Assembly: GCA_964195545.1 (NCBI GenBank)
Contig: CAXMQQ010000006.1
Location: 29,499 to 93,498, forward strand
Direction of reading: 5' to 3'
DNA from: JAHEEL01 sp964195545
GTDB lineage: Bacteria > Actinomycetota > Acidimicrobiia > Spongiisociales > UBA5794
Length of the DNA stretch: 64,000 nucleotides
Of the stretch, positions 40,014 to 49,054 are shown one piece after another (position 1 is the stretch's first letter; each line of letters begins with the position of its first letter). The notes below the pieces were generated by a model, which saw nothing but the letters and a program-made list of their open reading frames with translations, ran no database searches and had not been told where the DNA came from. Both the position numbers and the translations under genes were made by a program.

Positions 40014-41393
40014 TCAGTCTCCGACCGGGCGGGCCTTGTAGAGGCGGAGGAACACGTATCCCGCGACGCCGGCGACGATCGACCCGATGAAGATACCGAT
40101 CTTGGCCTCGTCGGAGAACAGGTGCGCGTCAGGACTCGACCGGAAGGCGAGTTCTGAGATGAAGAGCGAGACGGTGAACCCGATTCCTGCGAGGAATCCG
40201 AGACCGATGACGTGGACGAAGGTCGTATGGCGCGGCAGTTGACCCAGGTTGAGCTTGAGACCGAGCCACGTTGCAAGAACGATACCAACCGGTTTGCCGA
40301 CGATGAGGCCGACGGACACACCGAGCGCTACCGGACTGGTCACGGCCTCGATGACATCGATATCGACGAACCGAACTCCGGCGTTGGCAAGGGCGAATAG
40401 GGGGATGATCAGGAACGATGACCATGGATGCAGGGCGTGTTCCCAGCGCTCGAGCGGTGAGACCGACTCCCTTGCTATCGCCGCGAGCTCGAGAGCGTCC
40501 TGGTCGAGTCGGGCGTGGGCCTGCGGCGAGGCGGCGTCTCGATCCCAGCGGTCGAGGATCCACCCTGCTCGCCGTCGGAAATCCACGTCGCTGTAGTAGG
40601 CACGGGCGGGGACCAGCAATCCGAGGATGACCCCTGCGACGGTGGCGTGCACACCGGATTCGAGGAACGCGAACCATACAAGCAGCGCCAACGGGAGGTA
40701 GAAGATGCCGGCGCGAATCCCTGCCTTGCGGGCCACGGTGATCAGAGCCAGAGCACCGACGGCAACGATCAGCCAGATGAAAGCAAGGTCGTCCGTGTAG
40801 AAGACAGCGATGACGAGAATCGCCCCGATGTCGTCGACGATCGCAAGAGCCAGGAGGAACAGCTTCGCTCCAATAGGGACCCTGGTGGAGAGCAACGCAA
40901 TCACGCCGACGGAGAAAGCGATATCGGTGGCCATCGGGATTCCCCAACCGGCGATCGCATCGGACGGGCCACTCGTTGCTACGAATGCAACGTAGATGAG
41001 GGCAGGGACGATCATCCCACCCAGGGCCGCCACAGCGGGGAGCGACGCCTTCTTCACCGAGTTCAACTCGCCGACGACAAGTTCGCGCTTGATCTCGAGG
41101 CCAACGACGAAGAAGAAGATCGCCATCAGACCGTCGTTGACGAAATGCTTCAGCGATTCGTCGAAGTGGAAGCCCGCAGTGTCGAACGTGATGTGGACGT
41201 TCCAGAACTCGAAGTAGGACTCACCCCATGCCGAGTTCGCCCAGATGAGGGCAAGGATCGTCGCGGCGAGGAGGACGATCGCTCCGGCGGCCTCCGTTTG
41301 CGTGAACTCGAGAGCGGGGCGAACGAAGCGCCGCGGAATCATTTGATCCGAGTGGATCCAGGTCTTGTGGAGGCGTTCGGTGTCTCGATCCAT
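40014..41393 (-). CDS. nhaA: Na+/H+ antiporter NhaA
   Basis: A 459-residue antiporter with about twelve transmembrane helices that exchanges cytoplasmic sodium for external protons. The signature FVNDGLMAIFFFVVGLEIKRELVVGEL (about 84-110), GWGIPMATDIAFSVGVIALL, the paired sodium-binding aspartates in LAIVDDIGAILVIA (about 187-188) and GKPVGIVLATWLGLKL are conserved. An extra hydrophilic loop of about 60 residues lies after helix VIII (ARLDQDALELAA). AGGA lies six bases upstream of the ATG. It is divergent from the cation exchanger at 41457, 64 bp away. Confidence 0.96.
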   Translation of the reverse strand: MDRDTERLHKTWIHSDQMIPRRFVRPALEFTQTEAAGAIVLLAATILALIWANSAWGESYFEFWNVHITFDTAGFHFDESLKHFVNDGLMAIFFFVVGLEIKRELVVGELNSVKKASLPAVAALGGMIVPALIYVAFVATSGPSDAIAGWGIPMATDIAFSVGVIALLSTRVPIGAKLFLLALAIVDDIGAILVIAVFYTDDLAFIWLIVAVGALALITVARKAGIRAGIFYLPLALLVWFAFLESGVHATVAGVILGLLVPARAYYSDVDFRRRAGWILDRWDRDAASPQAHARLDQDALELAAIARESVSPLERWEHALHPWSSFLIIPLFALANAGVRFVDIDVIEAVTSPVALGVSVGLIVGKPVGIVLATWLGLKLNLGQLPRHTTFVHVIGLGFLAGIGFTVSLFISELAFRSSPDAHLFSDEAKIGIFIGSIVAGVAGYVFLRLYKARPVGD

Positions 41394-41445
41394 GCGATTC
41401 CTGAGAGTAGCGGTCCATGACCGACTGTCTGCTCAGAGGCCTGGG

Positions 41446-41451
41446 TACCAT
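41446..41451 (+). promoter_or_regulatory. -10 box of a probable leaderless promoter (Ca/Na exchanger)
   Basis: TACCAT, five bases, then GTG 41457. The box supports this start over the in-frame GTG at 41475, which has only a weak AAAGGG. Confidence 0.45.
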
Positions 41452-41456
41452 CCAAG

Positions 41457-42446
41457 GTGTCTCGAAAGGGTTCGGTGCTTCTCGACGTCATCAGGATCAT
41501 CGGCGGGCTGATCGCCCTCATCTACGCGGCCAACCGGCTCGCCAAGTCGGCGGTGCGAATCTCACGCGCCTTCGGCGTATCCGTCATCTTCATCGGTGCC
41601 GTCGTGGTTGGCTTCGGGACGTCGGTTCCCGAGTTCGTGGTGTCGGCCCTCGCCGCACTGGAAGGAGAACTCGACCTGGCAGTGGGCAACGTTATCAGTT
41701 CGAACATCTCGAATGTGACCCTCGTTCTTGGGGCGGCAGCATTGATAACTCCGATCGCTGCCAGAAGGCGGGTCATCAAACGTGAGGGTGCCCTCATGTT
41801 CGCGTGTGTTGCTCTACTGGCGGCGTTCCTGGCCAATGGATGGCTCGACGCATGGGAGGGCTTCCTGCTGCTGGGGCTCCTTGGCGGGGCGATTTGGCTG
41901 ATGATCCGGTGGTCGAGCAGCGATCCGGACACCGAACTCAGCCAAATCGAAGGTGCAGACGAGTCGAGGGTCACAAGCGACCAAACGGACATGGCCTTGT
42001 GGCGGAAGACCGTGGGCAAGGAGATCCTCATCGGGGTGGGGGCACTGATCGTGACGGTGATCGCGGCAGACTTCCTTGTCGATGGTGTCCTCGGTGTGGG
42101 AGTGCACTTCGGTCTCTCCACACTGTTCCTTGGCCTGATCACGGGTGTCGGCACGAGCCTCCCTGAGCTCGCTGCTGGTGTCGCCGCTGCGCGCAACCGG
42201 GAGCCGGAGTTGGTCCTCGGGAACGTTCTCGGATCGAACATCTTCAACTCTCTCGGAGTCGTCGGACTGGCAGCGGTTCTCGGGCCGGGAGAGTTGACTG
42301 TGATCACCATCGCCATCCTCGCGATCATGGTCGGAGTGGTCTTCGTGGCCGGCGCCCTCGCGCTCACCGGAAGGCGTATCACCCGCGTCGAAGGCGGAAT
42401 CCTGCTTGCAGCGTTCGCCGCCTTCGCTGTCTACGCGTTCGTTTGA
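41457..42446 (+). CDS. Calcium/sodium antiporter family protein (CaCA, YrbG-like)
   Basis: A 329-residue membrane protein with ten helices built from two inverted halves. The alpha-1 repeat reads VGFGTSVPEFVVS and VGNVISSNISNV (about 57-92); the alpha-2 repeat GVGTSLPELAAG and LGNVLGSNIFNSLG (about 227-262), holding the cation-binding Glu residues. This is the K+-independent exchanger type of bacterial CaCA proteins. A soluble loop of about 60 residues lies between the halves. It probably exchanges calcium for sodium or protons. Confidence 0.92.
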   Translation: MSRKGSVLLDVIRIIGGLIALIYAANRLAKSAVRISRAFGVSVIFIGAVVVGFGTSVPEFVVSALAALEGELDLAVGNVISSNISNVTLVLGAAALITPIAARRRVIKREGALMFACVALLAAFLANGWLDAWEGFLLLGLLGGAIWLMIRWSSSDPDTELSQIEGADESRVTSDQTDMALWRKTVGKEILIGVGALIVTVIAADFLVDGVLGVGVHFGLSTLFLGLITGVGTSLPELAAGVAAARNREPELVLGNVLGSNIFNSLGVVGLAAVLGPGELTVITIAILAIMVGVVFVAGALALTGRRITRVEGGILLAAFAAFAVYAFV

Positions 42447-42456
42447 TACAAGACGT

Positions 42457-44991
42457 CTACGGCGTGGGCACCAGGACTTGCGTCGTCTCTGCTGCCGCGT
42501 CGATCTGAGCCCTCGTCCAGTTCATCGGGGAGTACTCGCCGGCAAGCCAGAGGGGGATCATGTCGTCGTAGTGGGGATGGTCCGTGTGCCCCGACTGGCC
42601 GGTCGTATGGGTTGTGAGGGAGCGCGAGAGGTCGCCGAGGTCGACGACCATCCGCATCGATGGGAGCCACGTCGTTTCGAAACCTTCATACGCTGTCCAT
42701 CCGGTCGCATTGACGAGGTCTCCGCCACCCGATGTGGGGAACGGGCCCCTGTTGAAGCGGTCTTCGATCGCACCGAATCCAGAGTCGCCGAGCGTCTGGT
42801 TCCGGAACACGGAACCGTGCAATTCGCCCCATTTCCAGCTCGTCGGATCGTCGTTGAACCGCCCGGTGAGGTCGTCGTATGCGGTGTCGAGCGAGCGCTG
42901 GAGGATCGCGTCGCGATCCTCGACCTCAACGGTCTCTTTGTCATCCCAGAACGGATCGTCGGGGTTCTCGAGCATCTGTCCGACGACGTAGAACCAGCGT
43001 CCGGCACCGTTCGGCCAGTAGTCCTCCGGGAGGTCGTCGTGGAAGGTGAACTCCATGATCCGGGCCCAGACGGAATTGAAGGCGGCCGCACCGGCAGAGT
43101 CGGCCTGGTTGCCAAGGTCCCACGCCGCCAATACGTCGTTGATCGGTGACGAGATGCTTGTGAGGTGGGGCAGCACTTGCTCCGCGTTCAGGCTGTACGA
43201 GTCGAATTGGATCGAGGCATGCTGATCGAGACCGATGCCGGTGTTCGAGCCGACGAGATCGACGACCCGCCGAGCGCGGTAGCCGTAGTTCCAGTCGTAC
43301 GTGAGCATGTACGGGTAGGTGTCATCGACGACCGCATTGTTCGCCGTCACGATGTAGCCGCTTTCAGGGTTGAAGGACCGCGGGAGTTCGTCGAAGGGGA
43401 TGTGCCCGGTCCACTCGTATTCATCCGTCCAGCCGGGCACGGGGAGGGTCCCATCGCCGTTCGCCCGGATCGGGATCCTGCCTGGCGACTGGTATCCGAT
43501 GTTGCCTTCGATGTCGGCATACACGACGTTCTGCGCCGGTACGGAGAACGAACGCAGAGCGTCGCGGAAGTCGTCGAAGTCCGCAGCCGTGTCGAGTCCA
43601 ATGAACGTCTCAACGATGCCCGGATTCGCGTCGAGAGCGGTCCAACGGAGAGCGATCGCGTACGGCTCCGGTGTCTCGATGCCGGAATCCTCGATTTCCT
43701 CCAGGTCGCCGTAGGCATCTGAGATGACAGGGCCGTGTCTTGTGGCTTTGACCTCGATCGTGATCGGGTCACCTCCTGCCACCTCGATCGTCTCCGCCCT
43801 GACCTCCATGTCGACCCAGGCGCCGTTCACCTCGTATTGATTCGGATTCGCGGGGTTGATCTTCTCGACGAAGAGGTCCTGCACATCGGGTCCCAGGTTG
43901 GTGAATCCCCATGCGATGTTTGCATTGTGACCGATCACGACACCGGGCACACCTGCGAATGAGAAGCCCGCTACGTCGAACGGACAGGCGTCCGACACGT
44001 CGTTGCAGTGAAGACCGATCTGGTACCAGATCGAGGGCATCTGGATCCCGAGATGGGGATCGTTGGCAAGGATCGGTGCACCGGTGTCGGTGTGCTCCCC
44101 GGACACGACCCATGAGTTGGAGCCGATGCCTGCCTCGGGATCACCGGCGCCGAGAGCCGTAACGAGGTCGAGCTTCGCCTGTACAGAGGTGAGGGCAGAG
44201 CGGACCCCCTGGGTCGCGTGAAGCGAAGCGGTGGGGGTCGAGCCTTGGATCAGCTCGTTCGCCGGCACGATGTAGGGGTTGATGTCACCAGGGTACGGTG
44301 GGAACAGTTGGGCGACTTGCTCCTCGCTGAGAGACCCGAGCAGCATCGCTCGCTCGATCTCGGCATCCATGTTGCCGCGCAGATCCCATGCCATCGCGAT
44401 GCCCCACGTCAGTGTGTCGACGGGATTCCACGGTTCGGGGTCGTACCCATGGTTGAGCAGCTCGAGGATCGTGTACTCGAAGCTCAGGTCGCTGGGTGAC
44501 TGCGTTGAGATGTAGGCGTTCACACCCGCCGAGTAGGCCTCCATGATCTCTTGATCCTCGGGTGTAGCGGCAGCGAACTGCGCGGTGGCGACGTCGTGCC
44601 AACCGAGGGTTCGCAGGAAGGTGTCGGTCTCCACCTGTGACTCTCCGAACATCTCCGAGAGGCGCCCGGCACCGATGTGACGCCACACGTCCATCTGCCA
44701 GAACCGCTCCTGGGCGTGAACGAATCCCTGCGCCACGAAGAGATCATGCGGGTTGGCGGCGTAGATGTGAGGAATGCCCATGTTGTCCCGCACGACCTCG
44801 ACGCTCGCTTCAAGATCGGCAATGGCGAGCTCGCCTTCAACATCGGGGAAGGCGCGCCGTACCGAGACCCGGCCGAAGACCGTCACGCTGAGGACGACGA
44901 TCATGATGAGTGCCGCGATAGCTCCGAGCACGATCTTCCACCATCTGCGCGACTGCTTTCGCCCGTCGCCCGGCGCTGCTGGATCACTCAT
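42457..44991 (-). CDS. Penicillin acylase-family Ntn hydrolase
   Basis: An 844-residue protein synthesised as a precursor. A transmembrane anchor lies at about 19-38. The alpha-chain begins LEASVEVVRDNMGIPHIYA (about 60), and the autoprocessing site is GIGSNSWVVSG, where Ser291 becomes the N-terminal nucleophile of the beta-chain. ANDPHLGIQMPSIWYQIGLH and HNANIAWGFTN further support the family. It hydrolyses amide bonds of acylated compounds such as lactone signals or beta-lactams; which one is unknown. The ATG at 44991 has a TACGAT box eight bases upstream. It is divergent from the Bpa gene. Confidence 0.93.
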   Translation of the reverse strand: MSDPAAPGDGRKQSRRWWKIVLGAIAALIMIVVLSVTVFGRVSVRRAFPDVEGELAIADLEASVEVVRDNMGIPHIYAANPHDLFVAQGFVHAQERFWQMDVWRHIGAGRLSEMFGESQVETDTFLRTLGWHDVATAQFAAATPEDQEIMEAYSAGVNAYISTQSPSDLSFEYTILELLNHGYDPEPWNPVDTLTWGIAMAWDLRGNMDAEIERAMLLGSLSEEQVAQLFPPYPGDINPYIVPANELIQGSTPTASLHATQGVRSALTSVQAKLDLVTALGAGDPEAGIGSNSWVVSGEHTDTGAPILANDPHLGIQMPSIWYQIGLHCNDVSDACPFDVAGFSFAGVPGVVIGHNANIAWGFTNLGPDVQDLFVEKINPANPNQYEVNGAWVDMEVRAETIEVAGGDPITIEVKATRHGPVISDAYGDLEEIEDSGIETPEPYAIALRWTALDANPGIVETFIGLDTAADFDDFRDALRSFSVPAQNVVYADIEGNIGYQSPGRIPIRANGDGTLPVPGWTDEYEWTGHIPFDELPRSFNPESGYIVTANNAVVDDTYPYMLTYDWNYGYRARRVVDLVGSNTGIGLDQHASIQFDSYSLNAEQVLPHLTSISSPINDVLAAWDLGNQADSAGAAAFNSVWARIMEFTFHDDLPEDYWPNGAGRWFYVVGQMLENPDDPFWDDKETVEVEDRDAILQRSLDTAYDDLTGRFNDDPTSWKWGELHGSVFRNQTLGDSGFGAIEDRFNRGPFPTSGGGDLVNATGWTAYEGFETTWLPSMRMVVDLGDLSRSLTTHTTGQSGHTDHPHYDDMIPLWLAGEYSPMNWTRAQIDAAAETTQVLVPTP

Positions 44992-44999
44992 GACCGGCG

Positions 45000-45005
45000 A
45001 TCGTA
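45000..45005 (-). promoter_or_regulatory. -10 box before the penicillin acylase gene
   Basis: Leftward TACGAT, eight bases, then ATG 44991; no ribosome-binding site. The spacing is at the upper end of the leaderless set. Confidence 0.4.
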
Positions 45006-45032
45006 CTCGTTTCACGAGGGGCAAACGCGTCG

Positions 45033-45038
45033 TACCAT
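45033..45038 (+). promoter_or_regulatory. -10 box of a probable leaderless promoter (bpa)
   Basis: TACCAT, six bases (GGTCAT), then ATG 45045. No Shine-Dalgarno sequence is present. Confidence 0.5.
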
Positions 45039-45044
45039 GGTCAT

Positions 45045-45542
45045 ATGACAGATACGACCGAGTCGGTAGAGACGAACAGCGACGACGAGCCGATCACTCC
45101 GCAGGTGGTCGACACCCCCGTGATTGAGGGACGTGAGAACGGCGGTACTTTCGTAACCGAACCCTCGAAACTCATCCGGATCGCCTCGATGACGAAGGCG
45201 ATGCTCGAAGAGGTCCGGGCATCGGGTATGGACGATCTCGGGCGGCAGCGGCTTCTCGCCGTCTACCACCGATCCATCGACGAATTGAGAGACGTGCTCT
45301 CCGACGATCTCAAAGACGAGCTCGATTCGATCTTCGTACCGCTCGAGACTGAGACCCCGACCGAGGCAGAGATCAGGGTCGCTCAGGCACAACTCGTCGG
45401 ATGGCTTGAAGGGCTCTTCCATGGGATCCAGGCTTCCCTGTGGTCACAGCAGATGTCGGCGCAGGCTCAACTCGAGCAGATGAGCAGCCGGCGGGCACTC
45501 GAAGCGCCCGACGATGAAGATAGACCGGGGCTCTACCTGTAA
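45045..45542 (+). CDS. bpa: Bacterial proteasome activator Bpa/PafE (DUF2587)
   Basis: A 165-residue protein. The central helices (SKLIRIASMTKAMLEEVRASGMDDLGRQRLLAVYHRSIDELRDVLSDDLKDEL, about 42-92) and the WLEGLFHGIQASLWSQQMSAQAQLEQM stretch match mycobacterial Bpa. The protein ends in PGLYL, the C-terminal hydrophobic-Tyr-X type tail (GQYL in mycobacteria) that opens the 20S proteasome gate. Bpa forms a ring that feeds unfolded proteins to the proteasome without ATP. The proteasome genes themselves are outside the window. A leaderless promoter precedes the gene. Confidence 0.93.
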   Translation: MTDTTESVETNSDDEPITPQVVDTPVIEGRENGGTFVTEPSKLIRIASMTKAMLEEVRASGMDDLGRQRLLAVYHRSIDELRDVLSDDLKDELDSIFVPLETETPTEAEIRVAQAQLVGWLEGLFHGIQASLWSQQMSAQAQLEQMSSRRALEAPDDEDRPGLYL

Positions 45543-45615
45543 CTCGCTCCGGCTCCGAGGGCCGGCGATCGCCTGCTCGCTACGATGTCCACATCCAATG
45601 GAAGGACCATCCGTC

Positions 45616-47436
45616 GTGCAGACGCCCACACTGCTTCCGCCCACGACCATTGTGGTGAATCGATACCACGTGGATCTGACCAATGAGGCGGTCCGGTTCG
45701 AGCCGGTGCAGAGTGAGGACCTTGAGGACGCTCTCGGTGGCATCGCGCGGGCAACCAAGCTGCTTGCCGGCGTTGTCGTCGACGACCCCTACGCCCCCTC
45801 CTCGCCACTCGTCATGAACCTTGGTCTGCTGAGCGGTACCAGGGTCATGACCGGGCTACGGACGTTCTTCCACGGATACTCCCCCCTGAAGGTCTCCGAC
45901 AGCGGATCCCCCGGCCTGAGGTGGAGTGCCGGGAGCGGTCACTTCGGGGCCAAGCTGCGAGGTCTCGGCATTGATGAAGTGATCTTCACCGGCCGGGCCG
46001 AACGGCCAACGTTGTTGCACCTCACACCGGGCGAGGACGGCGAACCCGCGGCCTTCGAGTTCTTGGATGCATCGGACCTCTCGGGCGCGACCGTCAATGA
46101 GCGCATCCAGGGCCTGCATGGTCGCTTTCCTCGAGCTCATTTCGCGGCGGTCGGCCCCGCTGCCGAACACTACGAATCGGTGCGCTATGCATCGATCGCA
46201 CTATCGAGCGACAACCAGCTCGAGAGTGGGGATGCGAAACCACGATTCTGCGGTCGTGGCGGCTACGGCGGCGTGATGGCGTCGAAGAACCTGTGGGCGA
46301 TCGCTGCCGACGGCCCCGACCCGGCTCGGACACGGGGTCTTCGGGACATCAACCGTGAAATCAACCTCGGACCAGGCAGCGCTCGGTATCGGGATCTCGA
46401 GGACGATCGCGGTGGCACCTGGAGGACGATGTTGTGGATGCACGAAGAGCAGGCAATCCCTGAATTCAATTATGCGCCGACGAACACCGACGCTGCTGTG
46501 GTGCTGTGCCGGCCGAGCGTGGAGGCGGGGCCGTACGAGGTCAAGGCTGAGGGCTGCTACCTCTGTGGGATTCGTTGCCACAAGAACGTCTACGACGAAG
46601 GCCAGGATGGTGACATCGGGAGGTACCGAGCGAAGGTCGACTACGAGCCGATCACCCTGTTGTCGTCGAATCTGGGTATCTACGATCCAGATGCGGTCCT
46701 TTCACTCATTCATCTTTCCGACGAACTCGGGCTGGACTCGATCTCTCTCGGCGTGACCCTCGGCTACGTGATGGACTACAACCGGCGCAACAATGGAGAT
46801 TTGGTCGGAGGTCTCAGCTTCGGCGATACCGCCGGTGTGGACCGTGCGATCCGGGCGGTCGCACGGGGAGACCTTCCCGAGCTCGGTCAGGGAGTCAGGC
46901 GACTGGCAGACGAGACAGGCGAGGCCGGGTACGCGATGCACTCGAAGGGTGTCGAGTACCCCGCCTTCCCGCCCCACATCAATCCGGGGTTCCCCTGGGC
47001 GCTCGCTGGCGGACACATGTCGATGCGCACCTTCATGCTTTTCATAAGTGAGAAGCAGACGGATCTGGAATACTGGGTCAACGCCATCACCGAATCGGGT
47101 CCGTTGTACCTGATGGATGACATCACTGGCTTGTGCAAGTTCGCGAACCTCTCGCCGGACGTCGAAGCCGACGCGCTGCGGATCGCCACCGGCCTCGACA
47201 TCACCGCCGACGATCTCGTCGATGTCGTGATGAATACCCAACTGCGCGGGTACGCCAACGAGCGGCGGCAGGGATTCGACGTCAACGACTACCGCCTCCC
47301 AGCTGAGGCCCACGGACCGTTGGGAGATTCGGAAATCGGCGTCTTCAACACACCCGAGTTCTTCGACCAGCTTCGGACGATGGTGATGGAGAGGATGGAT
47401 CGGCGGGTCGCGGCAGCCGGATTCTCCTCAGCGTGA
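45616..47436 (+). CDS. Aldehyde ferredoxin oxidoreductase-family enzyme (W/Mo-bispterin)
   Basis: A protein of about 606 residues with all three AOR domains. The N-terminal beta domain (about 1-205) binds the metallopterin (SAGSGHFGAKLRGLGIDEVIFTG and GRGGYGGVMASKNLWAI). CYLCGIRC (about 314-321) with a later Cys in GLCKFANLS supplies the four ligands of a [4Fe-4S] cluster. Such enzymes oxidise aldehydes or other carbonyls and pass electrons to ferredoxin. GTG 45616 has GGAAGGA nine bases upstream; ATG 45598 is an alternative without one. No accessory ferredoxin or MoaD gene is adjacent, and the substrate is unknown. Confidence 0.9.
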   Translation: MQTPTLLPPTTIVVNRYHVDLTNEAVRFEPVQSEDLEDALGGIARATKLLAGVVVDDPYAPSSPLVMNLGLLSGTRVMTGLRTFFHGYSPLKVSDSGSPGLRWSAGSGHFGAKLRGLGIDEVIFTGRAERPTLLHLTPGEDGEPAAFEFLDASDLSGATVNERIQGLHGRFPRAHFAAVGPAAEHYESVRYASIALSSDNQLESGDAKPRFCGRGGYGGVMASKNLWAIAADGPDPARTRGLRDINREINLGPGSARYRDLEDDRGGTWRTMLWMHEEQAIPEFNYAPTNTDAAVVLCRPSVEAGPYEVKAEGCYLCGIRCHKNVYDEGQDGDIGRYRAKVDYEPITLLSSNLGIYDPDAVLSLIHLSDELGLDSISLGVTLGYVMDYNRRNNGDLVGGLSFGDTAGVDRAIRAVARGDLPELGQGVRRLADETGEAGYAMHSKGVEYPAFPPHINPGFPWALAGGHMSMRTFMLFISEKQTDLEYWVNAITESGPLYLMDDITGLCKFANLSPDVEADALRIATGLDITADDLVDVVMNTQLRGYANERRQGFDVNDYRLPAEAHGPLGDSEIGVFNTPEFFDQLRTMVMERMDRRVAAAGFSSA

Positions 47437-47465
47437 CTCCGACGACGTGAGTAACGTCGATGTAG

Positions 47466-48338
47466 ATGAGCTTGCTCTCCTTCGCCAACGATCTTGAGAT
47501 CGATCACCCGATCATGCTTCTGGCAATGTCCGGATGGGTCGATGCCGCGTCGGTCGGAACCGACGCAATCGATCTCATCGCAGAAGACGGCGATGTGGTT
47601 GCTGCGTTCGAACCCGATGCACTCTTCGACTACCGGTCGTCGCGTCCCGTACTGAACTTCTCTTCCGGCGAGCTGACCGAGATCTCGTGGCCGAGTCTCG
47701 AGATCGTCCAGCGGAGGATCGATGGGGTCGACTTGCTTATCGTCCACGGACACGAGCCGGACTTCCGGTGGCAGGAGCTGACACGAGAGTTCGTCGAACT
47801 CACCAAACGATACAACGTGAGCCGGTTCGTGACCCTCGGCGCCGTGCCGGCCCCGGTGCCACATACACGTCCGGTAAGGGTCGTGTGCACGACGTCAGAT
47901 CCCGGGTTGCTTCGCGATGCCGACGAAGTCCTGCCTAACGATCTCGTGGTTCCGGGCGCGGCGGTCAGCGTGCTTCGGCAGGGGGTCGCAGATGCCGGCA
48001 TCCCGGCGATCGGCTATTGGGTGCAGACCCCTCACTACATCCAAAGTCCGTTCCATCCGGGCGTATTGAGCCTGATAGGGCGCGTCGGAGACCAGGTCGG
48101 CGTCACGTTCCCGATCGCGGATCTAGAGGAGAAGGCCGCCTCACAGCTCGAGGAGATCGATCGCGATCTCTCGGAGCGCGCCGATGCCAGGGAGTACGTG
48201 GAGCGTCTCGAGCAGATGCAGGATCGGCAGGATGAGCAGGATGAGCCGCCACCCGCCTTCTCCTTCGAAGACATCCCATCCCCCGACGAGATCGGCGCAG
48301 AAGTAGAGAGATTCCTGAGAGCCACAGGGGATGAGTAG
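47466..48338 (+). CDS. PAC2-family protein (proteasome-assembly-chaperone-like)
   Basis: A 290-residue PAC2 protein. The N-terminal alpha/beta core (PIMLLAMSGWVDAASVGTDAIDLI, about 15-38, and LLIVHGHEPDFRWQELTREFVEL) is the PAC2 fold; the C-terminus is a Glu-rich coiled coil and acidic tail. The family is related to archaeal/eukaryotic proteasome assembly chaperones, although a bacterial role is unproven. It lies 30 nt after the AOR gene and 2 kb from bpa, so a proteasome connection is attractive but unproven. Confidence 0.85.
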   Translation: MSLLSFANDLEIDHPIMLLAMSGWVDAASVGTDAIDLIAEDGDVVAAFEPDALFDYRSSRPVLNFSSGELTEISWPSLEIVQRRIDGVDLLIVHGHEPDFRWQELTREFVELTKRYNVSRFVTLGAVPAPVPHTRPVRVVCTTSDPGLLRDADEVLPNDLVVPGAAVSVLRQGVADAGIPAIGYWVQTPHYIQSPFHPGVLSLIGRVGDQVGVTFPIADLEEKAASQLEEIDRDLSERADAREYVERLEQMQDRQDEQDEPPPAFSFEDIPSPDEIGAEVERFLRATGDE

Positions 48339-48374
48339 AGAGCAGAAAGAAGCAGGAGGCTTCACCGACCTGCA

Positions 48375-48395
48375 GACTGCCGACTGCCGACTGCC
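48375..48395. repeat. Intergenic heptamer tandem repeat (GACTGCC x3)
   Basis: Three perfect GACTGCC units in the gap between PAC2 and the FHA gene, related to the heptamer tracts elsewhere in the window. Confidence 0.85.
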
Positions 48396-48410
48396 GAGCA
48401 CGAAGTGCTC
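48396..48410. terminator. Hairpin between convergent PAC2 and FHA genes
   Basis: GAGCAC and GTGCTC flank a GAA loop. It lies between the two converging stops and directly follows the heptamer tract; no U-run accompanies it. Confidence 0.4.
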
Positions 48411-48412
48411 GC

Positions 48413-48970
48413 TCAGCTACCGACTACTCCGACGAAGAGGGTCAGGATCGCGAGGACCGCTGTTACCGCGATCATCGCCCACACCGACCAGGTGAGGCCC
48501 TTGATCGACTTCACCGTGTCGTTGAGAGAGGCGATCAGATCATCGAGTCGTGGGTCGACACTTCCGGGGGCGGCAGCGGGCGCCGCGGGAGCAACGCGAG
48601 TTCGTTGCGCGGGAGCTGGAGCTGTCGCCTTTGCTGCAACGGTTGGTGCCTTCGAATCGGCCGATGGCTTTGACGCCGTGGCGACCGGGGTGAGAACGAT
48701 TTCGGTACCTTCTGCCGGGTGACCGAGGCGGATCGTCGTCGGACCCTTGATGTCGAGGGCCTGGATGCGAGCGCCGTTGTGGAACGTACCGTTGCGGCTC
48801 GAAGCATCCTGCACGACCCAGTGGGAACCGTCGTACTTGACGACAGCGTGCCGTCGCGAGATTCCGGGGCGCGCCACGTTGATCGATGCGGCGGAATCCG
48901 CGCCGATCACAGCCGTCGTTCCCGCAGCAACGGTGACATCTTTGCCTGCACCGGTGACTCTCAGGTCCAT
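48413..48970 (-). CDS. FHA-domain protein with C-terminal membrane anchor
   Basis: A 185-residue protein. Residues 1-88 form a forkhead-associated domain, a phosphothreonine-binding module, with VIGADSAASINVARPGISRRHAVVKYDGSHWVVQDASSRNGTFHNG (the SRRH and SRNGT loops intact). A Pro/Ala linker (about 95-140) connects to one transmembrane helix at the C-terminus (about 160-180), so the FHA domain faces the cytoplasm. A partner kinase (STPK) is not nearby. Convergent with the PAC2 gene. Confidence 0.88.
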   Translation of the reverse strand: MDLRVTGAGKDVTVAAGTTAVIGADSAASINVARPGISRRHAVVKYDGSHWVVQDASSRNGTFHNGARIQALDIKGPTTIRLGHPAEGTEIVLTPVATASKPSADSKAPTVAAKATAPAPAQRTRVAPAAPAAAPGSVDPRLDDLIASLNDTVKSIKGLTWSVWAMIAVTAVLAILTLFVGVVGS

Positions 48971-49054
48971 GACCCCCCAATCGAGTGAACTGGTTGAGTC
49001 CCGAAATCTAGTGGTGCTTGGTGCTACAACCGAAACTGACTTTCGAATGACCGG

